From Symsagittifera roscoffensis (lineage: Eukaryota > Xenacoelomorpha > Acoela > Convolutidae), in contig NC_087064.1 in NCBI RefSeq assembly GCF_963678635.1, positions 29,738,189-29,802,188 on the forward strand: a stretch of 64,000 nt of DNA, in the 5' to 3' direction. The notes under the pieces are model-generated. The model was given only the letters and a program-made list of their open reading frames with translations. It was not told where the DNA came from and searched no databases. Below, piece after piece: positions 10,543 through 22,200 of the stretch (position 1 is the stretch's first letter; every line of letters starts with the position of its first letter). Position numbers and translations under genes: made by a program.

Positions 10543-11796
10543 TCATCGGCACTGTCCTCTGTAACTGACTACGGAGTTCATTATTTTCTCTGGAACCTCG
10601 CGCATGATGGGTTGGTTTAATTCCACCTTCATTACGGACTGCGTCCCGTATCTACGTATCACGTCCCATGTTCTCTCCATGAAGGTCACTCGATTCCAGG
10701 TTACTCCCGTCTCACGTTCAAGTTCACTCTGATATCTCTCCCACTCCTCTTCCGGTAGCGTACTCATATTCTCCTCAATCGTCCTCCTCCTTGGTGACTC
10801 ATGGAGCAGTTTCTGTAGGTCCCTCCTCCGGTAGTCCATTGCCAGACTTATTGGGTCCACTGGGGATAAACTGGCCGGCAGCTCCTTTGTAGGGGACATG
10901 AAAGACGATGGTGTCATCAGCAATAGATTCCCATCAACTTCCCCGTCGTCGTCTTCACTAAACTGGTATTCCAGCAAGTCTCTCTCCAACGCTCCTAAGT
11001 CCTCTCCACACGACTTCTCTCCCTTTCCCTCCATGTGATCATCGTCCTGGTCCATCAGCTTGTCGTCGTTAGCATCAGGTTTTGGCTTAGGTCCCGAAGG
11101 GCCCTGTCGCATATCCATGACCGAATCCGGCCGCGCCGGTACGGTCAGGTCCCCTGCGTTATAGAACAAGTCCTCGTCCACTAGAAATTCTACCGACGCC
11201 TCGCCATATGGCGCCAGATCATCCACCGTTATGTACGTGCCTCCTCTGCACTCTTTTGCCACTTCCAGGATTACTACCTTCACCTCTCCTGAGCACTTCA
11301 ACCTTGACAGATCATCTGCAGGTGCATACACATCATTCCACACCTCAGCCGAGACCTCTGGTCTCCTGGAAGGTGGTGCCTTGATTTTCTTTCGGCTCCA
11401 GTCATCGGAGAATGTGAAGTCGAACGTGTGCATGGCCACAGCGTTCCAGCTGATGAAGCGCGGCTCCATCCCTCCACTCCATTTCAGCATTCTTTCTTCT
11501 GCATCACGAGCCGCACCGATGCGAGGGGCAATGGCAGGAGATGTGACTCCCAACAACATCCTCCTTATCGGTGGGTATCGAGGGCATTGGTCCGGCAGCG
11601 GCCTGGACCCGGAAAGCCACGCTTGCTGGTTCTCTTTCACGTGTGCGTAGGCCTCTGGCCAAAATGGGACCCTCATAGCCTCCCTTGAATCCTTCACCAC
11701 TGGTCGCAGATTCCAAAGCTTCGGATTGAACTGGACATGGGAAAGGTCCTCGCGGCCCATTCGGCACTTAAAGTTGTTGTTGAAGTCCATCAACAC
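10543..11796 (-). CDS. Middle domain with acidic tail, A
   Basis: An open segment of 417 residues. The first ~130 residues hold YPPIRRMLLGVTSPAIAPRI and a FISWNAVAMHTFDF strand, matching P.IRRM.LG..SP in B and C. An Asp/Glu-rich stretch then runs at residues 210-300. A conserved module of about 90 residues follows: MSTLPEEEWERYQSELERET, then VTFMERTWDVIRRYGTQSVM. The same order exists in B (once per triplicated unit) and C (57319-56126). Unknown family, probably a low-complexity hinge between folded parts. Confidence 0.55.
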   Translation of the reverse strand: MLMDFNNNFKCRMGREDLSHVQFNPKLWNLRPVVKDSREAMRVPFWPEAYAHVKENQQAWLSGSRPLPDQCPRYPPIRRMLLGVTSPAIAPRIGAARDAEERMLKWSGGMEPRFISWNAVAMHTFDFTFSDDWSRKKIKAPPSRRPEVSAEVWNDVYAPADDLSRLKCSGEVKVVILEVAKECRGGTYITVDDLAPYGEASVEFLVDEDLFYNAGDLTVPARPDSVMDMRQGPSGPKPKPDANDDKLMDQDDDHMEGKGEKSCGEDLGALERDLLEYQFSEDDDGEVDGNLLLMTPSSFMSPTKELPASLSPVDPISLAMDYRRRDLQKLLHESPRRRTIEENMSTLPEEEWERYQSELERETGVTWNRVTFMERTWDVIRRYGTQSVMKVELNQPIMREVPEKIMNSVVSYRGQCR

Positions 11797-12971
11797 TCAA
11801 CCCGGCTCTGCTATTCTTCCAAATAGCCTATCGTCGCTGGCTAACCCTCTCAGCTCCTTCTGTTGCACCCAAATCAGCACGGAGCATTCCACTACCGAAA
11901 CTAGGTTGACATACATCACCGAGTTCCTGTATGCCTTTTCTTGTACGTCGGGAAACGCAAATGACACCACGGGTCGATACACTACCGTGACGATCTCCCG
12001 TAGTCCATGAATCAGAGCCAGCGGATCGATCCGCATCATGTCAGCCAGATCTGTCAGCAAGGGCATGCCACAGTACTGTTTACATTCACCCGCATCCGTC
12101 GCCCCCTTATCCTCTCCTGTGATACTCCTGTTCTGTTGCACGAGATATTGGAGCAAGAGGATCCTTCAGTCCTTCATCTTCTTGAGCGAGGCGGTTTCCA
12201 ACTGCGCGTTGAATTCACGACTCGTTCCTTGAAGTTGTTCTGGGTAGCGCAATAGCACGAGCAGATCGCCCAACTGATCATACGTCATTGCGATCAGTGT
12301 GAGGAGTCCGTCCAATCTCAGGTCTGCCAAAGCTTGGGTGAAGAGATTCGCAGGTCCCTTCACGAAATTCTCGGGACCAAATGTCGCATACAAGGCTAAC
12401 ATTAGGCCGATCAACAGTTTTCGAATATCCTTGACAAAGCTCGCGATCCGGTTTGGGATGCCCTCGGGTAGCATGTTGACAAGAAAGATGGCGTCAATCC
12501 CATTCCCATTCCAAACAAGATAGCGTCTGATTGCTCGTATTGTGCCCTCGTGGCCAAAATATCGGCTTGGAATTTGTCCAATGACATCGTGTTCACGTTC
12601 TGCATCAATTGCAACATCATGCCCCCGGCTAACTCCCTCTCGTTAAATAAGTTTTTCAGATACGCGTGTATGTCCTTGATTACCGCCGGTGCATGCTCGA
12701 ACGCGTCTGCTCCCAATGTACACAATCTCTGTGACAAGTACAACCATGCGTTGGTGTGTGGCTTCGTACGCAAAGCCAACGCCATGAGATCCTCTTCTGC
12801 CGATGTCATATTTTTTCTAACCGTTCTCCCCTGATCATTCTCCGCGTAATCTATTTGTCTGAACCCGAGATCATCGGCCACCTGTTGTACCATCAAGTGA
12901 TCTTCATCTACTCCTGGCCTCAATTTCAATAATCTGGCGAAGTTGGACAGCTCCAACCCCAGGACTACCAA
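11797..12971 (-). pseudogene. Helical domain, A
   Basis: Segments 12971-12411, 12474-12166 and 12156-11797 in different frames. Conserved landmarks shared with B and C are GLELSNFARLLKLRPGVDED, FVKGPA, LRLDGLLTL, QNR...TGEDK, GMPLLTDL..AMRIDPL and a YGPAV.FAFPD-type strand. It is about 380 residues, mostly helical and without membrane segments. I do not recognise the family. A structural (second capsid-like) role is one guess. Frameshifts break this copy. Confidence 0.5.
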
Positions 12972-14511
12972 CCGAGTTCTGCTACAATCCTTGAATCCCT
13001 GTAAGGCATTAGAAACGTCAGCCCAAATGGCAGGAAGCTCGGATCGGGATTGGTAGTAGTTGTTGGGTCCACCGTTCTGTTTGGCGCGGGTATTATCACG
13101 CTGAATTGTCCCTCTGCTATCGTTGCGACCATCGTGTACACAAACTCAAGGGGTTCTGGCAATATGGCGTACCCCGGTGATAATACAAAGATGACCTTCA
13201 CTACATTGTGAGTGAAGCGTCGTTGTACTGATGATTCTACATCAGTCATGGCTGAGAGCAATGTCCTTATCGCCTCTCCTATGACCTCATTGCTCGGGAT
13301 CGACCCATCCGTCAGACAGGACAACAACCCTCTGCTCTGCAGGTGATCATTCGAGCCTGCAACCACTATCACCTGCGGCTGCATGCTGACTACCTTTCGC
13401 ACAGTTGTCATCATGCCTGCTGAATGTCCCCAGTCCAACTTAGGCGCGGTCAAGAAAATCACATCGGGCCAAAAAGAGAGAACGGGGCGTGTAGAGGTAA
13501 TTCGAACTGGCCACTTTCAGGTATTTGGCAGCCTTCAGATCCAAGGGATCATAGGCGGCAAATAGGCTGTCACCGATTGGTGCCTTCAGCCCCGCATATC
13601 TCTTGTCGTCTCCTTCCACCGAGGTAACTCGGGGATAGTCTCTCGAATATTCACCAGGCGCCTGACCAGGTGGTTTAGCGAACTGCCTGTACATCTTGTG
13701 ATGCCTGTTGTTAGGCTTATTCTCTACCAGAAACTTGCCCTTCCGAGCAGGTGATGTCAGTTCTCTGGCTCTCCGACGGACGTCCGTAAGAGATCGGGTA
13801 TTCATGGGTCCAAAGGTATTGTCATGAGGTAATCCATTAAGGTCCACGTACCTGAGCGTAGTCGCGGAGCTAAACTGTTCCTGTTCCGCTAACAGCCAAT
13901 CCACGATATAATCGCGACACTGTGGGACCCTCTCCGCTGATCATCTTCCTTGCATCCTCCCGACACGTCAATTTATTCATGCTCAATCTCGCTGACTTGT
14001 CCGTCCTATATTGTCCCCAACCGCTGGATCTGGACGGCTCCAAAGCAGCACGCTGCCTGGTTTAACTCCATCCGCCGGCACGGCGCTCATCAATTGTCCT
14101 GTTGTCGAAGCAGGGTTTGCTGTAGCGGGCGGGTCATTCCTCCTAGACACGGTCTGGGAGCTAGTCCGGTTCTGATCAACCGATCTGCCAAGTCGGCTCT
14201 CCAACGGTTGAGCTCTGGGAGGAGGGACAGTCCCCAACCTCTCTCTCACATCTGAGCTTGGAGCGACAGGAGCAGCTGCACCCGTTTCCATTGCCAGGGG
14301 ACCGAGGAGATTGGCGAGTGATTCTGACACGTTACCCCTCACTCTACCTCCTCCAGTCGAACTGGTCCGAGCCAGTGAGCTGGTTGTCCTCAATTCTTGC
14401 TCCATTTCCCTCAACTGCGTCTGGAACACGTCGTTTACCCAGTGCCTCCCTTGCTGGGTGTTGAAGTGTATTCCATCCCTGAAGGTTTTCCAGATTCATG
14501 AGTCGCAGCTT
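12603..14511 (-). repeat. Duplicated block Z, 1909 bp (partner 15764-17672)
   Basis: This copy continues into the remaining helical and middle domains below 12603, so it represents the intact order. Its upstream edge at 14510/14511 is fused with two bases of overlap to the end of block X' from the C-terminal protein. Confidence 0.9.
12966..13904 (-). pseudogene. Linker and AGxNDHL domain, A (intact-order copy)
   Basis: Segment 13904-13440 is a basic linker ending AAKYLKVASSN. Segment 13462-12965, in another frame, has a Rossmann-like alternation: WPDVIFLTAPKLDWG, then PQVIVVAGSNDHLQSRGLL, then VIFVLSPGYAILPEPLEFVY and FSVIIPAPNR. The AGxNDHL and SPGYA..P motifs are conserved in B and C. A G-x-N-D box is also block III of SGNH proteins, so this may be a second, degenerate SGNH fold, but no GDS nucleophile is visible. 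The function is unknown. Confidence 0.55.
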
Positions 14512-15290
14512 CCACCATCAGCATTCCAGTTTCTTTAATCCATTCAACCCAGAAATTGAGTACTATGACTTGCTCATAGTCGAAGTACGCTTCCCTGGCT
14601 TCTTCATTCACGAAGGGATTATACGCCATCCCCAGTATGCCCGACACATATTGGAACGACTTCAGTCTCCCTAGTGTTGCAAAGTCTTTTTGTCCCTTGA
14701 CTGCTTCAATCAACTCCCGGCTCACTTTCAATTCTTTGTTGGAATATCTTCTCACTTCTTCCAACTTGCGATAGCTCTCCATGTCATTCGACTCCTTATT
14801 TGGTACAGTCAACGGCATATCCTGATATAGTTCCAGGAGTGCCCTAAGGAAGCTCCTTTCGCAATGAACTCCCTTTTGCCGAATGATCTTTATACATTCT
14901 CCCAAAACAGGAGTGGGGATACGATCCACCACGAACCTGACAAAGCAAAGGGCATCCTTACGCTTAGCCCATGCTATCGCAGAATCGTCTTTTGAAATCA
15001 ACGCTCGCAGAGCTTCCATCAACTCCAGCTCCTGTTCCCGTGATTGCGAATCATTACTGGCTTCATGTTCCGCCTTCTTGTAATCAAGCAATGTTCCGAG
15101 TTGCACATTTGTCCGTCCATTCCACTATTGTGAGCTAGACAGGTGCCCTGTCTCAGCCAGTCACTCGATGGACTTCCTTCGGAAGGTGCCGTTGATGGGT
15201 TGTTCTTCTGCTTCGTTACTCTTATGGCCAGCAGATGGTGTATCATGGCCAGATCGTGCAAACTCGCGTCATCATCCAGGTCCAACGTAA
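14510..15290 (-). repeat. Duplicated block X', 781 bp (partner 8552-9332)
   Basis: It appears identical to 8552-9332 at an offset of 5958. It encodes the first ~200 residues of the C-terminal protein plus the fusion to a truncated earlier copy. With 15291-15763 it forms a misplaced insert between the two Z blocks. Confidence 0.9.
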
Positions 15291-15763
15291 TATCTGCCGT
15301 CATATCCTAGATTAAACCGGCGTTTGGATGTGGACACTAAGAAGGTTTCATGAGTTCCCACATAGTAACTAAGCTGGTTTTCAAGGGACCGTCCCAAGAA
15401 CCACAATCAGAACTCACTTGCCCCTTCAGCTCGGGAACCGAGGGTTGGACCACTCGTTCTTCCAAAACAATTCCCAGCTTGGGTTGTTCCACCATCAACA
15501 TGCCAGTTTCCCTGACTCGCTCTACCCAGAAATAAAGTAATATGACTTGCTCATAGTCGAATTACGCTTCCCTGGCCTCCTCATTCATGTAAGGATTATA
15601 TGCCATCCCCGGTATTTGAACGACTTCAACTTCCCTAATGTTGCATAGTCTTTTTGTCCCCTGACTGCTTCAATTAATTCCCGGCTCACTTTCAACTTTT
15701 TGTTGGAATACCTTCTCACTTCTTCCAACCTGCGGTGGCTCTCCATATCGTTCGACTCCTTGT
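15291..15763 (-). pseudogene. Fragment of C-terminal protein between the Z blocks (includes Y')
   Basis: Homologous to 8350-8700 at moderate divergence, with stops (for example in the SWCPH region). 15621-15763 repeats 9333-9475 (block Y). It appears to preserve sequence that was deleted from the 9332/9333 junction. Confidence 0.75.
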
Positions 15764-17672
15764 CATCAATTGCAACATCATGCCCCCGGCTAACTCCCTC
15801 TCGTTAAATAAGTTTTTCAGATACGCGTGTATGTCCTTGATTACCGCCGGTGCATGCTCGAACGCGTCTGCTCCCAATGTACACAATCTCTGTGACAAGT
15901 ACAACCATGCGTTGGTGTGTGGCTTCGTACGCAAAGCCAACGCCATGAGATCCTCTTCTGCCGATGTCATATTTTTTCTAACCGTTCTCCCCTGATCATT
16001 CTCCGCGTAATCTATTTGTCTGAACCCGAGATCATCGGCCACCTGTTGTACCATCAAGTGATCTTCATCTACTCCTGGCCTCAATTTCAATAATCTGGCG
16101 AAGTTGGACAGCTCCAACCCCAGGACTACCAACCGAGTTCTGCTACAATCCTTGAATCCCTGTAAGGCATTAGAAACGTCAGCCCAAATGGCAGGAAGCT
16201 CGGATCGGGATTGGTAGTAGTTGTTGGGTCCACCGTTCTGTTTGGCGCGGGTATTATCACGCTGAATTGTCCCTCTGCTATCGTTGCGACCATCGTGTAC
16301 ACAAACTCAAGGGGTTCTGGCAATATGGCGTACCCCGGTGATAATACAAAGATGACCTTCACTACATTGTGAGTGAAGCGTCGTTGTACTGATGATTCTA
16401 CATCAGTCATGGCTGAGAGCAATGTCCTTATCGCCTCTCCTATGACCTCATTGCTCGGGATCGACCCATCCGTCAGACAGGACAACAACCCTCTGCTCTG
16501 CAGGTGATCATTCGAGCCTGCAACCACTATCACCTGCGGCTGCATGCTGACTACCTTTCGCACAGTTGTCATCATGCCTGCTGAATGTCCCCAGTCCAAC
16601 TTAGGCGCGGTCAAGAAAATCACATCGGGCCAAAAAGAGAGAACGGGGCGTGTAGAGGTAATTCGAACTGGCCACTATCAGGTATTTGGCAGCCTTCAGA
16701 TCCAAGGGATCATAGGCGGCAAATAGGCTGTCACCGATTGGTGCCTTCAGCCCCGCATATCTCTTGTCGTCTCCTTCCACCGAGGTAACTCGGGGATAGT
16801 CTCTCGAATATTCACCAGGCGCCTGACCAGGTGGTTTAGCGAACTGCCTGTACATCTTGTGATGCCTGTTGTTAGGCTTATTCTCTACCAGAAACTTGCC
16901 CTTCCGAGCAGGTGATGTCAGTTCTCTGGCTCTCCGACGGACGTCCGTAAGAGATCGGGTATTCATGGGTCCAAAGGTATTGTCATGAGGTAATCCATTA
17001 AGGTCCACGTACCTGAGCGTAGTCGCGGAGCTAAACTGTTCCTGTTCCGCTAACAGCCAATCCACGATATAATCGCGACACTGTGGGACCCTCTCCGCTG
17101 ATCATCTTCCTTGCATCCTCCCGACACGTCAATTTATTCATGCTCAATCTCGCTGACTTGTCCGTCCTATATTGTCCCCGACCGCTGGATCTGGACGGCT
17201 CCAAAGCAGCACGCTGCCTGGTTTAACTCCATCCGCCGGCACGGCGCTCATCAATTGTCCTGTTGTCGAAGCAGGGTTTGCTGTAGCGGGCGGGTCATTC
17301 CTCCTAGACACGGTCTGGGAGCTAGTCCGGTTCTGATCAACCGATCTGCCAAGTCGGCTCTCCAACGGTTGAGCTCTGGGAGGAGGGACAGTCCCCAACC
17401 TCTCTCTCACATCTGAGCTTGGAGCGACAGGAGCAGCTGCACCCGTTTCCATTGCCAGGGGACCGAGGAGATTGGCGAGTGATTCTGACACGTTACCCCT
17501 CACTCTACCTCCTCCAGTCGAACTGGTCCGAGCCAGTGAGCTGGTTGTCCTCAATTCTTGCTCCATTTCCCTCAACTGCGTCTGGAACACGTCGTTTACC
17601 CAGTGCCTCCCTTGCTGGGTGTTGAAGTGTATTCCATCCCTGAAGGTTTTCCAGATTCATGAGTCGCAGCTT
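15764..17672 (-). repeat. Duplicated block Z', 1909 bp (partner 12603-14511)
   Basis: Virtually identical to 12603-14511 at an offset of 3161. I noticed only two differences: 13508-region TTTCAG vs TATCAG, and CCCCAACC vs CCCCGACC near 14028/17179. It carries the end of the SGNH domain, a linker, the AGSNDHL domain and the start of the helical domain, in segments 17590-17144, 17065-16601, 16623-16126 and 16132-15716. On the coding strand the block ends by jumping to C-terminal-protein sequence at 15763. Confidence 0.9.
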
Positions 17673-18959
17673 GCTGGGGTTGCTCCTTACCAGACTGCGA
17701 GTCATCTCGTTCCACCGGGTCACGTTACCATTCATAAAATCCGCAACCGGCCTGCCCACCTCCGGGTTCTGTGGTATCGTGCATAGAACCACGAGTCTGG
17801 GTCTGTACTTGTCCTTCAGCTAATTCAGAAGGCAGACCAGTAGGGGTTCGCACTTGCCCTCTGGGGTTACAGGGGCCCTCGAAACGTCATTGATCCCGAG
17901 CATTATCACCAGGGTGTCTAGGTGATCCTCTCCCTGGAACTCCATCATTTTGATGTTTTGAGCCACGGAAGCGCCTCCAAAAGACAGGACAGTAGTCTGC
18001 CCATTGACAAAGATCTCGTTTAGATCCCTCACTAAACTGTCCTCTATAATCAAATGACGACTCCCTGAGGGAATTGACTGGTTGCTTATGGCGTGGTTCC
18101 AGCCCATACCATTCAAACAAGCACGAGGATGCTCCGCGGCCACTTGCACGAACTGGTTGCGCACCGTTAGGTTCTTTCTAATATCAACCACGCGAGATTT
18201 CTGAATCGTCCCGCCATGCGTGGTCCCTGCTGGTACTACAGTTCGGGGTGTTATTTCCGAGCTGCTCGAAGAACAATCAAAGCGTTGGGAAGGGACGACC
18301 CTACCCAGCGTCCGGCTAGTGGTCCTATTGATCTCGTTCATAGCTGCTCTGGCTACCTGATTGAACGACTCCTGGAACTGAGGAGCGAGATAGGTGTCCG
18401 AGGAGTCCGGTATCGTAATTCTCGGGCTGGGAGAAGACTGTGATGTCTGCTGAGGAGCCTCGGATTCTCCCGGTGCGCACAGATCCTGTGCCCTCATCCT
18501 GGGACGTGTGTCCCTGGATGCCTCCGAGGATTTCATCGTTGCCAGAACCTCCGGTGACACTTGGCTCATCCTCGCCATATATAGTTCCTTCAGATATTTT
18601 ATCTCCTCTTCCTGGTAAATTATTTGCAGGTCTTCAATTTTCTTCTTCCATTCGTCCCTTTCTCGAGATATTGCCCTGTACTCCTGCAGCTTGGCACACA
18701 GCTGGTTCTGATCACTTTCTTCCTTCTCCAAGGTCTCGATCGTCTCCGAGGTCTGAATCTCGATCTCGCTCACCTTCACTCTCTTCAGAGGAGGAGCAGC
18801 TGTTGAAGAGTCTACTGAGTGTGACGGGCCCGGCCCATCACGTAGTGTTTTAGCTCCGATAAGCGGCTGCGCAGGCTGAACAGGTAGGGGCATCTCACCT
18901 AGCCGGTGATCCCTCTGCTCGCCTAGTCCCGGCTCACGAGCCAAGTCGTTTCCGGACAT
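17673..18959 (-). pseudogene. Coiled coil plus SGNH hydrolase domain, A
   Basis: The open segment 18959-17820 starts with a Pro-rich region and a heptad-like coiled coil (IETLEKEESDQNQLCAKLQE ... WKKKIEDLQIIYQEEEIKYL). It then has a spacer and an SGNH-type core: block I is HLIIEDSLVR (Gly of GDSL changed to Glu), block II is LSFGGASVAQ, block III is MLGINDVSR. The last block (RDGIHFNT, with the Asp-His pair intact) lies just downstream at about 17625-17650 in another frame. SGNH enzymes are esterases or lipases, with Ser, Gly, Asn and His as key groups. A frameshift near 17820 breaks this copy. Confidence 0.7.
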
Positions 18960-18962
18960 TTC

Positions 18963-19295
18963 TCATCGGCGCCATCTCATCAATCGATTTCGACCTCTCT
19001 CGGCGGTCCCGGACTCACCGAAGGCCAGCATCAACACCACTTCCGTGGGGCGATTCCCTCGACCCTCTCGTCCCAACGCGTTGAGGAGCGCGACCACAAA
19101 CATCGCCAATCCCGGGTCTTCTCGTGTAAAGTCACAATCAATCAGCCGCTGATAGATCTCGTCTAGAGTCGCTCCTAGACTCGCTGAGAGGAATTCCATT
19201 AATTCATTCGTGTCGCCCATTTCTATCGTGTTGATTTTCTTCGTCGATTTCCCTTCCGGTTTGTTGGGTTCAATAAACAAGAAATGATCAATCAA
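18963..19295 (-). CDS. N-terminal helical domain of the second coding region, A
   Basis: The likely start is the ATG giving MGDTNELMEF (near 19220). The longer reading from a TTG at 19295 is less likely. The segment of about 85 residues (LGATLDEIYQRLIDCDFTRE ... TEVVLMLAFGESG) matches B at 41302-41048 (PTLDELYKRLRDLDYTQIDE ... TEAVLMVGYTREG) in order and hydrophobic spacing. It is predicted to be all-helical. I do not recognise the family. It sits directly after the splice-site-like sequence, so it probably begins the second protein. Confidence 0.55.
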   Translation of the reverse strand: MIDHFLFIEPNKPEGKSTKKINTIEMGDTNELMEFLSASLGATLDEIYQRLIDCDFTREDPGLAMFVVALLNALGREGRGNRPTEVVLMLAFGESGTAERGRNRLMRWRR

Positions 19296-19298
19296 GGT

Positions 19299-19313
19299 CT
19301 GAAAAGCAAGTCA
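19299..19313 (-). promoter_or_regulatory. Candidate 3' splice site before the second coding region of A
   Basis: The coding strand reads GACTTGCTTTTCAG|ACCTTGATTGATCATTT. The pyrimidine tract and CAG are canonical, and the following TTGATTGATCATTT is conserved at the corresponding site in C. Confidence 0.45.
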
Positions 19314-19884
19314 TGACTTAAGACCATCATTTCATGCCGTCCCATTTTCAGGATAAGACATCATTCACATCTTTTTTTTCTTTAAAACGATCCATTGCAA
19401 ATTTTCTTCGTTGCTGATTTAAAATTTAGCACCAAGGTGGATCATCCACCTTCAACCTTATCGAGGTAACACGAATGAGCGCTGTCACCTTCACTACCTG
19501 GAGTGTTCCAGGTCTTTCAGGACCCAAACATCACATACATAAAACATACCCTAACAATAAGATAACACATACACATCATATATCTGCATTATTACATAAA
19601 AAAAACATAATCCCTAGTAGCTAACCTAACTCAATCCTAATCTCTATAAAGTGAATTTAATAATGAGCGCTGTCACCTTGATGACCTGGAGTACTCTAGG
19701 TCTTTTATGACACGAAACATAAAACATATCATAACAATAACAAAACACATAAACACATAAACATCTATATTATCACATAAAAACATAATCCCTAATATTG
19801 TACCTAAAACTAACCTAATCTAAAACTTGACACTAATTCTTATCAAGTAACCTAATAAAAACCACTTATCACCGAATGCAAGTC
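19314..19884 (-). repeat. Gap between macrodomain and second coding region of A, with 188-bp tandem repeat
   Basis: Two copies of a ~188-bp unit, each starting AATGAGCGCTGTCACCTT (19474 and 19662) and containing ACATAAAACATA and ATAATCCCTA. It is A-rich on the plus strand and has no open frame. B has an unrelated tandem array in the same place. Confidence 0.75.
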
Positions 19885-21069
19885 CTAGCATATGCTCAGA
19901 TAGTACTTTTTATGTAAGTAAACCTCTATTTCAGTTTCTGAAAATATCACGTGTACAAGGACGTACAACCCTCTCGGATATAGCTTTCCCATATTGGGAT
20001 CATAGACTGGTATTGAGAGAGAGGTCACTCCTCTCTCAAGCAGAAAATCCCTAAGTCGAGTAAGATCAAAACCAAGCTCTCTGGGCAACAGGGGCAGCGC
20101 TATCATCCCTCCCACACCAGGCCTCTGTTTCCATAAAAACTCGATCTTCTTATACTCTCTTTTGAAGTCAGCCGCTAGCGCTGTTTTGGAGCTTACGTCC
20201 GCGGTGATCGCGTGAGTATAAAATCGCTGTCCGTCATGACGATATTGTTTGAATTATGGTTCGGTAGGTCAAAATAAGATTCAAAAAATTGTCCAAAAGG
20301 TGGTTTTTTAGCGTTCTCGCCCTCCGTCTCCAGTTCTCCGGTTTCTCTTGCCGATTTAAATTTTTTAATGATCAGGTTTTCGGTAGGGTGAGTCCTACCC
20401 CCACTCCTCGGACAAAAATATCCATTGACGTCCCCGTCGATCGCCCAAAGTCGAGCAGATCGAGGTTGAATTGCGGAACGCGTAGAGGGCAATCTGGAGC
20501 GACCCAGCTGGACTCGGTATTGTCATGGCTGACGTATTTGATGCCGTCTTTATCGACATCCTGAATCGTCAAGATTGTCTCTTTAGGATCCGCCGGCAGA
20601 TCGTGGAGCCATTCGAGCACTCGCAATTTCGTTAATTCTTGCTCATGAGTCTGCTCCACTTCTGGCTCGGAGCGATCGTCGATCCAATCCTGACCCATGT
20701 CATTCACCAAGTCGATCTCTCTTGGCACCGCTACTTCATCCAGTCCCACCAGCGACTCGATCATATCACTTAAAACTATCCTGTCTATGACGAAATCCTC
20801 GCCATACGGGTTGTACTTCTTCTTGTTCCTTCCCTTCTTGCTCTGGCGTGTCCCCATGGTGAGAGGAAAGTCAGGTTGTATTCCTTTGTCAATTTCAGTC
20901 TGTTCTGGGCACTGCCAGTCCTCTTCGGCATAAGGTAGAGTTTCGTCGTTCACCTCCACCCGCTCGGTCAACTCTAGGTCCAGTGGTAGATCGCAATCAT
21001 CCACCACCTCATTTCCGTCGTTTTTGTGGCGAGGACCTCTTTCATTCACCTCACAAGCAGGATCCACTA
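19885..21069 (-). pseudogene. Post-integrase tether and macrodomain of A
   Basis: Downstream of the integrase is a ~230-residue acidic tether, then the conserved FVRGVGVGLT peptide, then a macrodomain-like module (about 20300-19885). The strand pattern is kept: a DSDFIL start, then LRDFLLERGVTSLSIPVYDP, a HVIFSETEIEVYL strand, and the stop. A lacks the middle GKYLYLLVTR strand found in B and C, and the frame changes at 20490/20115, so this copy is damaged. The family call relies mostly on B and C. Confidence 0.6.
20385..20420 (-). promoter_or_regulatory. Candidate central polypurine tract in A pol
   Basis: Same block with one change in the core (TGTCCGAGGAGT at 20403-20414). The G-rich run downstream is kept. 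Confidence 0.4.
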
Positions 21070-22200
21070 TCAAATAGTCTCCCTCTTGCATGTCCGCTGG
21101 GATGCACCAATCCTCTGATGAGGCATTGTGCGGTTTGATGTTTTCGTAATGAGCTGCTCTTCCTGTGCTCAGTCGATAAAACCGACCTCCTTGGTGCACT
21201 TCTGTTATTTGAAATGGGCCACGCCATTTTTTAAATAATTTTTTGGTTCCTTTTGGTAGAACTACTTCCTGGAATACCCAGACGTAATCGCCCACTGAGT
21301 AGGCTCTTGCATCAGCAGTCCTCTTATCAAACCTCCTCTTTTGTCCAATTTGCGCCTGTTGCGTGTTCCTTCTGCATAAGTCATTGAGATCCTGCTGTCT
21401 TCTAATGACATCACGCACGTACGTTTGCGGTGCTGTTCTCTTCCCTTCATATTCAGGGTAGAAAAAAGTCAACGGAAGCGCTTATTCGTGACCCGTTAGC
21501 ATCATATGCGGACTTATTCTCGTGGTGGAAGGCTCTGTGCTGTTGTAAGCACCCATCACTTGCGGCAAGTGTCCATCCCAGTAGCGTGAGCAATAAACTC
21601 TCAACATGGATACCAGCGTGCGATTTTGCCTCTCAACTAGGCCAGTCGCTTGCGGGTGATAAGTGGTCGAGTGGGCCTGTGCTACCTGCGACCTTTTCAT
21701 TAACTCCTTCGTGAGATCACACACGAATGATTTGCCATTGTCCGATTGGAATGTGATGGGGCAGCCGTGCCTCGCTATCCACACATTTATCAAGTTATCG
21801 CATGTTTCTTCCGCTGATGCTGTCATGCAGGGTGCTGCCTCTGCCTATTTCGTAAAATGATCAATTGTAGCCCGTGGCTGTCATGCATATCTTCTGGTGA
21901 TCAATTTGCACTACTTCGTTGAATCCCGATGATTCTATTGACTGCAGAGGGAATCTTAGTTTCCAGGGGTCTTTCGCCTGCTGACACGACAAGCATGCAG
22001 AGATCCACTTTTCACAAGCCTTCTTCAAACCAGGCCATTCGAATCGTTTCTGTATCCTGTTTTACACTTTGTCCACACCTTGCTGGCCCATCTGATCGTG
22101 TGAACGAAAGAGCAACTCGGTCTGGTACAAATGTGGTAACACTATCGAATTGTACTTGTAAAGGACCTTGTCCTCCTCTTTACGTTTACAGGCTATAATT
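21070..22200 (-). pseudogene. pol: Integrase of element A
   Basis: The N-terminal zinc-binding region has HDQMGQQGVDKV with the C-x2-C pair (CLSC) in another frame; the second His of the usual HD...GHxG is Gln. The core has the SDNGKSF box and NGLVERQNRTL-type Glu motif in the 21826-21482 segment (LVERQNRTLVSM). The C-terminal GPY/F-like module is in 21472-21070 (KKWRGPFQITEVHQGGRFYR). Several frame breaks occur between these parts. It would splice cDNA into the genome. Confidence 0.85.
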
